Of a stretch of 64,000 bases of DNA, positions 60,341-64,000 are shown in pieces. Position numbers and translations under genes: made by a program. Under the pieces are notes generated by a model. The model ran no database searches. It saw only the letters and a program-made list of their open reading frames with translations, and was not told the origin of the DNA. Each line of letters begins with the position of its first letter. Position 1 is the first letter of the stretch. This DNA comes from an uncultured Prevotellaceae bacterium (GTDB lineage Bacteria > Bacteroidota > Bacteroidia > Bacteroidales > UBA932): the NCBI GenBank assembly GCA_947166905.1, contig CAMVFZ010000001.1, forward strand, positions 186,001-250,000, read 5' to 3'.

Positions 60341-60393
60341 AAACAATACGCAAGACGTATTTTGCCAAAACAAGTGTTTACCTGAATAGAATA

Positions 60394-61812
60394 ATGCAAA
60401 GACGTCTATCAATATTATTCTTAGTTCTGGTCGTAGTCTCCTGCGGCCAGAATAAGTATTCCTGGGACAAGGATCTGGAATACAGGCTTGGCGTGGACTT
60501 CTGCCGCACAAGGGAACAGGTTAAGGAGTACATTATAAAGTACATCCCGGACGTTACAGAGCAGCAGATTGACGCATGGACGGCTTCCGGCAAACTGGAA
60601 GCAATGGAAATAGGCGGCAAAACAATGTACTTCCGCAACGCCGCTCCCAATCTCTTCCGCATAGACAAGGAGTGCAAGGCCATCAAGGACGCTGCGCTTC
60701 TGGCCGATGACAGCTCTTCCTACACACTGTCCGGCAACGGACTTAACGGCGAATACGACGTAGACAAGGTCAACCTTCCGGAAATCCTTGCAACGGCAGA
60801 TCGTGATGGCCAGAGCACCATCGCCGCCCCCAAGCGGATGAGGGTAAAATATACCATCACCGTAAATGCCGATGCCGTCCCCGATGGCGAGACTGTCCGC
60901 TGTTGGCTTCCCTACCCCAGGGCCGATGTCTCCCGTCAGACTGACATCCGGTTCATTCGCGCTGAAGCCAAGGCTTCCAGCGACCATAGTTTCTACACAG
61001 AAACAACTGATTCTGAGCTGGTTAAGTTTGCTCCCGCTGATTATTCCCACAGCACGCTTTATATGGAGATTCCGGCATGCAAGGGCATGCCCGTCACTTT
61101 TACGGAAGAGTTTGAATACACCAGCGCCGGAGAATATTTCCGCGACTTGGAAAGCCGCGTAAAACCGTACGACAAAGAATCCGCAATCTACAAGGCCTTC
61201 ACTACAGAACGTGAAAAGCACGTGATATTTACCCCCAGGATCAAGGCCGTAGCAGATTCCCTTACCGCCGGCATCGACAATCCTTACCTTCAGGCAAAAG
61301 CCATTTTCACATGGATTGACGCAAACTTCCCGTGGGCATCGGCACGTGAATACTCCACACTGGAGAATATCCCTGAATATGTGCTGGCAAACGGCCACGG
61401 AGACTGCGGCCAGGTTACGCTGACATTTATTACAATGTGCAGGTACAAAGGCATTCCCTGCCACTTCCAGAGCGGCTTCATGATGCATCCGGGCGCCTGG
61501 AACCTGCATGACTGGGCAGAAGTTTACTTCGAGGGCGTAGGCTGGGTACCGGTAGACCAGAGCTTCGGACGGCCGCCGTATGCAGACCAGAACTACCTGA
61601 AACTTTACCCAGAGGCCGAATACTTCTTCCTGGGAGGCATAGACTCCTGGAGAATGACTGTAAACCAGGACTTCGGCATGGATCTTTATCCCGCCAAAAC
61701 TTATCCGCGCAGCGAAACCGTAGACTTCCAGCGCGGAGAGGTGGAATGGGAAGGCGGCAATCTTTATTTCCCTTACTGGAATTACGACATGGATATTACT
61801 TATTTAAATTGA
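60394..61812 (+). CDS. Transglutaminase-domain lipoprotein
   Basis: Lipobox VVSC; YVLANGHGDCGQVTLTFITMCRYKGIPCHFQSGFM..NLHDWAEVYFEGVGWVPVDQSFG supplies Cys/His/Asp of a transglutaminase-like core. Confidence 0.88.
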   Translation: MQRRLSILFLVLVVVSCGQNKYSWDKDLEYRLGVDFCRTREQVKEYIIKYIPDVTEQQIDAWTASGKLEAMEIGGKTMYFRNAAPNLFRIDKECKAIKDAALLADDSSSYTLSGNGLNGEYDVDKVNLPEILATADRDGQSTIAAPKRMRVKYTITVNADAVPDGETVRCWLPYPRADVSRQTDIRFIRAEAKASSDHSFYTETTDSELVKFAPADYSHSTLYMEIPACKGMPVTFTEEFEYTSAGEYFRDLESRVKPYDKESAIYKAFTTEREKHVIFTPRIKAVADSLTAGIDNPYLQAKAIFTWIDANFPWASAREYSTLENIPEYVLANGHGDCGQVTLTFITMCRYKGIPCHFQSGFMMHPGAWNLHDWAEVYFEGVGWVPVDQSFGRPPYADQNYLKLYPEAEYFFLGGIDSWRMTVNQDFGMDLYPAKTYPRSETVDFQRGEVEWEGGNLYFPYWNYDMDITYLN

Positions 61813-61813
61813 T

Positions 61814-62578
61814 ATGAGAGCTTTACCTAAAACCCTCATTGCCCTGGCTGCGATGGTCGCAGTATTGACGGTGGCATCGGCCCAAGATCAAAAAGACAAA
61901 GAGGCTACCGTCCTTTACGAGGAAGCCGGAGGCTGGGACATTCCCCTTTACAGGGGCAAGCAGATGCCGGAATACAACTACCGGTTCAACGGTACCTACT
62001 TCTGGGACAACACGGGATTCCGCAGAGGAGATATCTGCTACGGAGGCAAAATGTATTACAACGTACTGATGAACATAGATGCCTACAGAAAGGCCCTCTA
62101 TGTAAGATATCAGGACAAAGTCCAGACCTGGGAACTTGACAGGGACCTTATCGACTGGTTCACCATTATGGACTGGCTCACCGGACAGCCCGTTAAGTAC
62201 GTGAACCTTAAAGGCAGGGGCGTAAAAAAGGCCCCGGAAGGCTTCATGGAGGTGATTCACGAAGGCGAAGACTGCATCTTTCGACAGGTTGTCAAATCCT
62301 ATAGGGAATCCGTAGAGATTAGCGGATACAACAGGATTGGCTACGAAGATCGCAACTACAACGAGAACGTCTTCGTATTCTTTGACTACAAAGAGACCTT
62401 CTACTTCCTTGGAAGGGACGGCAAACTGGAGAAGTTCTCTTCACAGAGGTTCCTTTTGAACAAGTATCCAAAGCTTAAGAAAGCTCTTCGCATGCAGATC
62501 AAATACAACAACTGGGGCGATATGCCTTTTAAAATCTGGTGCAAGAATATCATGAATTATGTAGAAAGCGCAAAATGA
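61814..62578 (+). CDS. Hypothetical exported protein in the TonB-receptor locus
   Basis: Signal peptide (..AVLTVASAQ); stop overlaps the start of the TonB receptor (ATGA). Confidence 0.7.
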   Translation: MRALPKTLIALAAMVAVLTVASAQDQKDKEATVLYEEAGGWDIPLYRGKQMPEYNYRFNGTYFWDNTGFRRGDICYGGKMYYNVLMNIDAYRKALYVRYQDKVQTWELDRDLIDWFTIMDWLTGQPVKYVNLKGRGVKKAPEGFMEVIHEGEDCIFRQVVKSYRESVEISGYNRIGYEDRNYNENVFVFFDYKETFYFLGRDGKLEKFSSQRFLLNKYPKLKKALRMQIKYNNWGDMPFKIWCKNIMNYVESAK

Positions 62579-64000
62579 GAAAACTGTTTTTGACAATTAC
62601 AGCCCTAGTGGCCGCCTCGTTCTGCGCAATTGCCCAGAATGATATTTCCGTAAGAATGGTTTCCGCCGATTCCCTTGTAAAGGTGATAAGGGCAGTCAGC
62701 GGCAACCGTATCCACATCGCCGGAGCAGAGAAGGATGACAGTTTCTACAGCCTGGACGCATCGCCCAAGGATTTTGTAGAGAAAGCCCTTGCCAAGCTTC
62801 GCGAAGGAGGCTACACAGTATCCGAGTTCAACGGTATACTGTTCGTAGCCAAGGGACGTAGTATGACTCCGGCCCTGCCTGCCACCTGGTTTGTAGCAGA
62901 GAATGTTCCAGCCACTACCACAGATATGGCCAAGGAACAAACCCAGGCTGCGGTTTACCAGAACAAAACCTATGAAATTGGCCAGGAACGCAACTTCAAG
63001 TCTGGCCGCAAAGCCACAATCCACGGTTATGTAAAAGACGCCTCCAACGGCGAGCCTGTTGTGGGAATTTCCGTATATGACGGAAACACAAGCACTTACA
63101 CCATGACCGATGCCTATGGATTCTGGAAACTTTATCTACCCACCGGCCGCAATACCCTTAACTTCAGCGGCTATCCGATGGAGGATGTAAACCTGGACAT
63201 CATCATCTACGAAGAAGGTGGCCTGGACATCACCATGAAGGAAAAGGTTACCACACTTAAGGCTGCAACCGTAAGCGCAGAGTCTGTTGCCAACCATAGG
63301 ACTGCGCGTCTTGGCCTTGAAAAGATCCAGATAGAGAGAATCAAGAAGATACCTACAGCCTTCGGCGAGGGCGATATCCTTAAGGCCGTGCTGGCCCTGC
63401 CGGGCGTACAGTCCGTAGGCGAAGCCTCTTCCGGATTCAACGTACGAGGCGGTTCAGTAGACCAGAACCTGATTCTGTTCAACGACGGTACCGTATACAA
63501 TCCCAACCATCTCTTCGGCCTGTTCTCTACCTTCAATTCCGATGTTGTCAGCCACGCGGAGCTTTACAAGAGCTCAATTCCCGCAGAATTCGGCGGCCGC
63601 ATTTCTTCTGTGCTTGACATTCACGCACGCGAGGGTAACAAGAAGAAGGTACAGGGCTCCCTTGGCATCGGACTTCTTACCAGCCGCGTAGAGTTGGACG
63701 GCCCTCTAGGGGAAAAGACCTCCTTCATAGTAAGTGGCCGTACAACCTACTCCAACTGGATAATGAACATGATTCCGGACGAGAGCCACTACCACGACGG
63801 AAAAACCCAGTTCATGGACTTCAACGCAGGTATCAGCCATCGTTTTGACGAAAAGAACACTCTGTACGTAAATGGCTACTGGTCCAGGGATAAATTCTCC
63901 TTCAGCGCAGATACAACCTTCAAATACAGCAACTTGAATGTATCGGCAAAACTGCGCAGCCTGCTGTCTGTAAAGACAACCATGGAGTTGGTAGCAGGTT
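62575..64000 (+). CDS. STN-domain TonB-dependent receptor (3' truncated by window edge; absent from the ORF track)
   Basis: MRKLFLTITALVAASFCAIAQNDISVRMVSADSLVKVIRAVSGNRIHIAG (STN); IHGYVKDASNGEPVVGISVYDGNTSTYTMTDAYGFWKLYLP (carboxypeptidase-regulatory-like); GDILKAVLALPGVQSVGEASSGFNVRGGSVDQNLILFNDGTVYNPNHLFGLFSTFNSD (plug). Confidence 0.88.
   Translation, partial: MRKLFLTITALVAASFCAIAQNDISVRMVSADSLVKVIRAVSGNRIHIAGAEKDDSFYSLDASPKDFVEKALAKLREGGYTVSEFNGILFVAKGRSMTPALPATWFVAENVPATTTDMAKEQTQAAVYQNKTYEIGQERNFKSGRKATIHGYVKDASNGEPVVGISVYDGNTSTYTMTDAYGFWKLYLPTGRNTLNFSGYPMEDVNLDIIIYEEGGLDITMKEKVTTLKAATVSAESVANHRTARLGLEKIQIERIKKIPTAFGEGDILKAVLALPGVQSVGEASSGFNVRGGSVDQNLILFNDGTVYNPNHLFGLFSTFNSDVVSHAELYKSSIPAEFGGRISSVLDIHAREGNKKKVQGSLGIGLLTSRVELDGPLGEKTSFIVSGRTTYSNWIMNMIPDESHYHDGKTQFMDFNAGISHRFDEKNTLYVNGYWSRDKFSFSADTTFKYSNLNVSAKLRSLLSVKTTMELVAG

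Noticed and set aside
60345-60361. AATACG-caaga-CGTATT hairpin after the epimerase gene
   Set aside because: Stem only 6 bp and weak T-tract; not strong enough to call a terminator, so it does not split the locus with confidence.
60421-61509. 362-aa minus-strand ORF opposite the transglutaminase gene
   Set aside because: Antisense to an ORF with signal peptide and catalytic motifs; Cys/Gly-rich shadow translation.
62605-63536. Minus-strand ORFs at 62605-63024 and 63207-63536
   Set aside because: Shadow ORFs opposite the truncated STN-TonB receptor, which is missing from the ORF track because it runs off the window.
1-64000. CRISPR arrays, transposons, prophage, toxin-antitoxin or defence genes
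   Set aside because: No regular direct repeats, transposase/integrase motifs or recognisable defence domains were seen.

Overview
This is a chromosomal window from a Bacteroidota (Bacteroidales-like) genome. The lineage call rests on TAnnTTTG-type -7 promoter elements, a fimbrillin (FimA/Mfa-type) operon, a GH109/NahK locus and an STN-type TonB receptor. The window is mostly housekeeping genes: parAB, hpt-adk-obgE, murF-dut-lptG-tgt, mnmA, cdd, tsaD, tamB, mtaB, recQ, pckA, htpG, ompA, uvrB, mltG, a long RelA/SpoT homologue, rnz and rpsA. Accessory modules are a four-gene fimbrial cassette coupled to a small SSB-like gene, an aldose-epimerase/GH2 fusion next to GH109 and an N-acetylhexosamine-kinase-like gene, and an exported dipeptide epimerase + transglutaminase + STN-TonB receptor locus. 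I found one RNA gene (small bacterial SRP RNA) that the ORF track cannot show. I saw no rRNA, tRNA, CRISPR array or transposable element. The best candidates for follow-up are: a near-perfect ~20-bp inverted repeat between the divergent htpG and HAD genes; a perfect 14-bp inverted repeat inside a small zinc-ribbon CDS; a secreted ComEA-like helix-hairpin-helix protein with a probable beta-barrel C-terminus; a Rel homologue with a degenerate hydrolase site; and the mutarotase-GH2 fusion. All functional calls come from reading motifs by eye, with no database searches.
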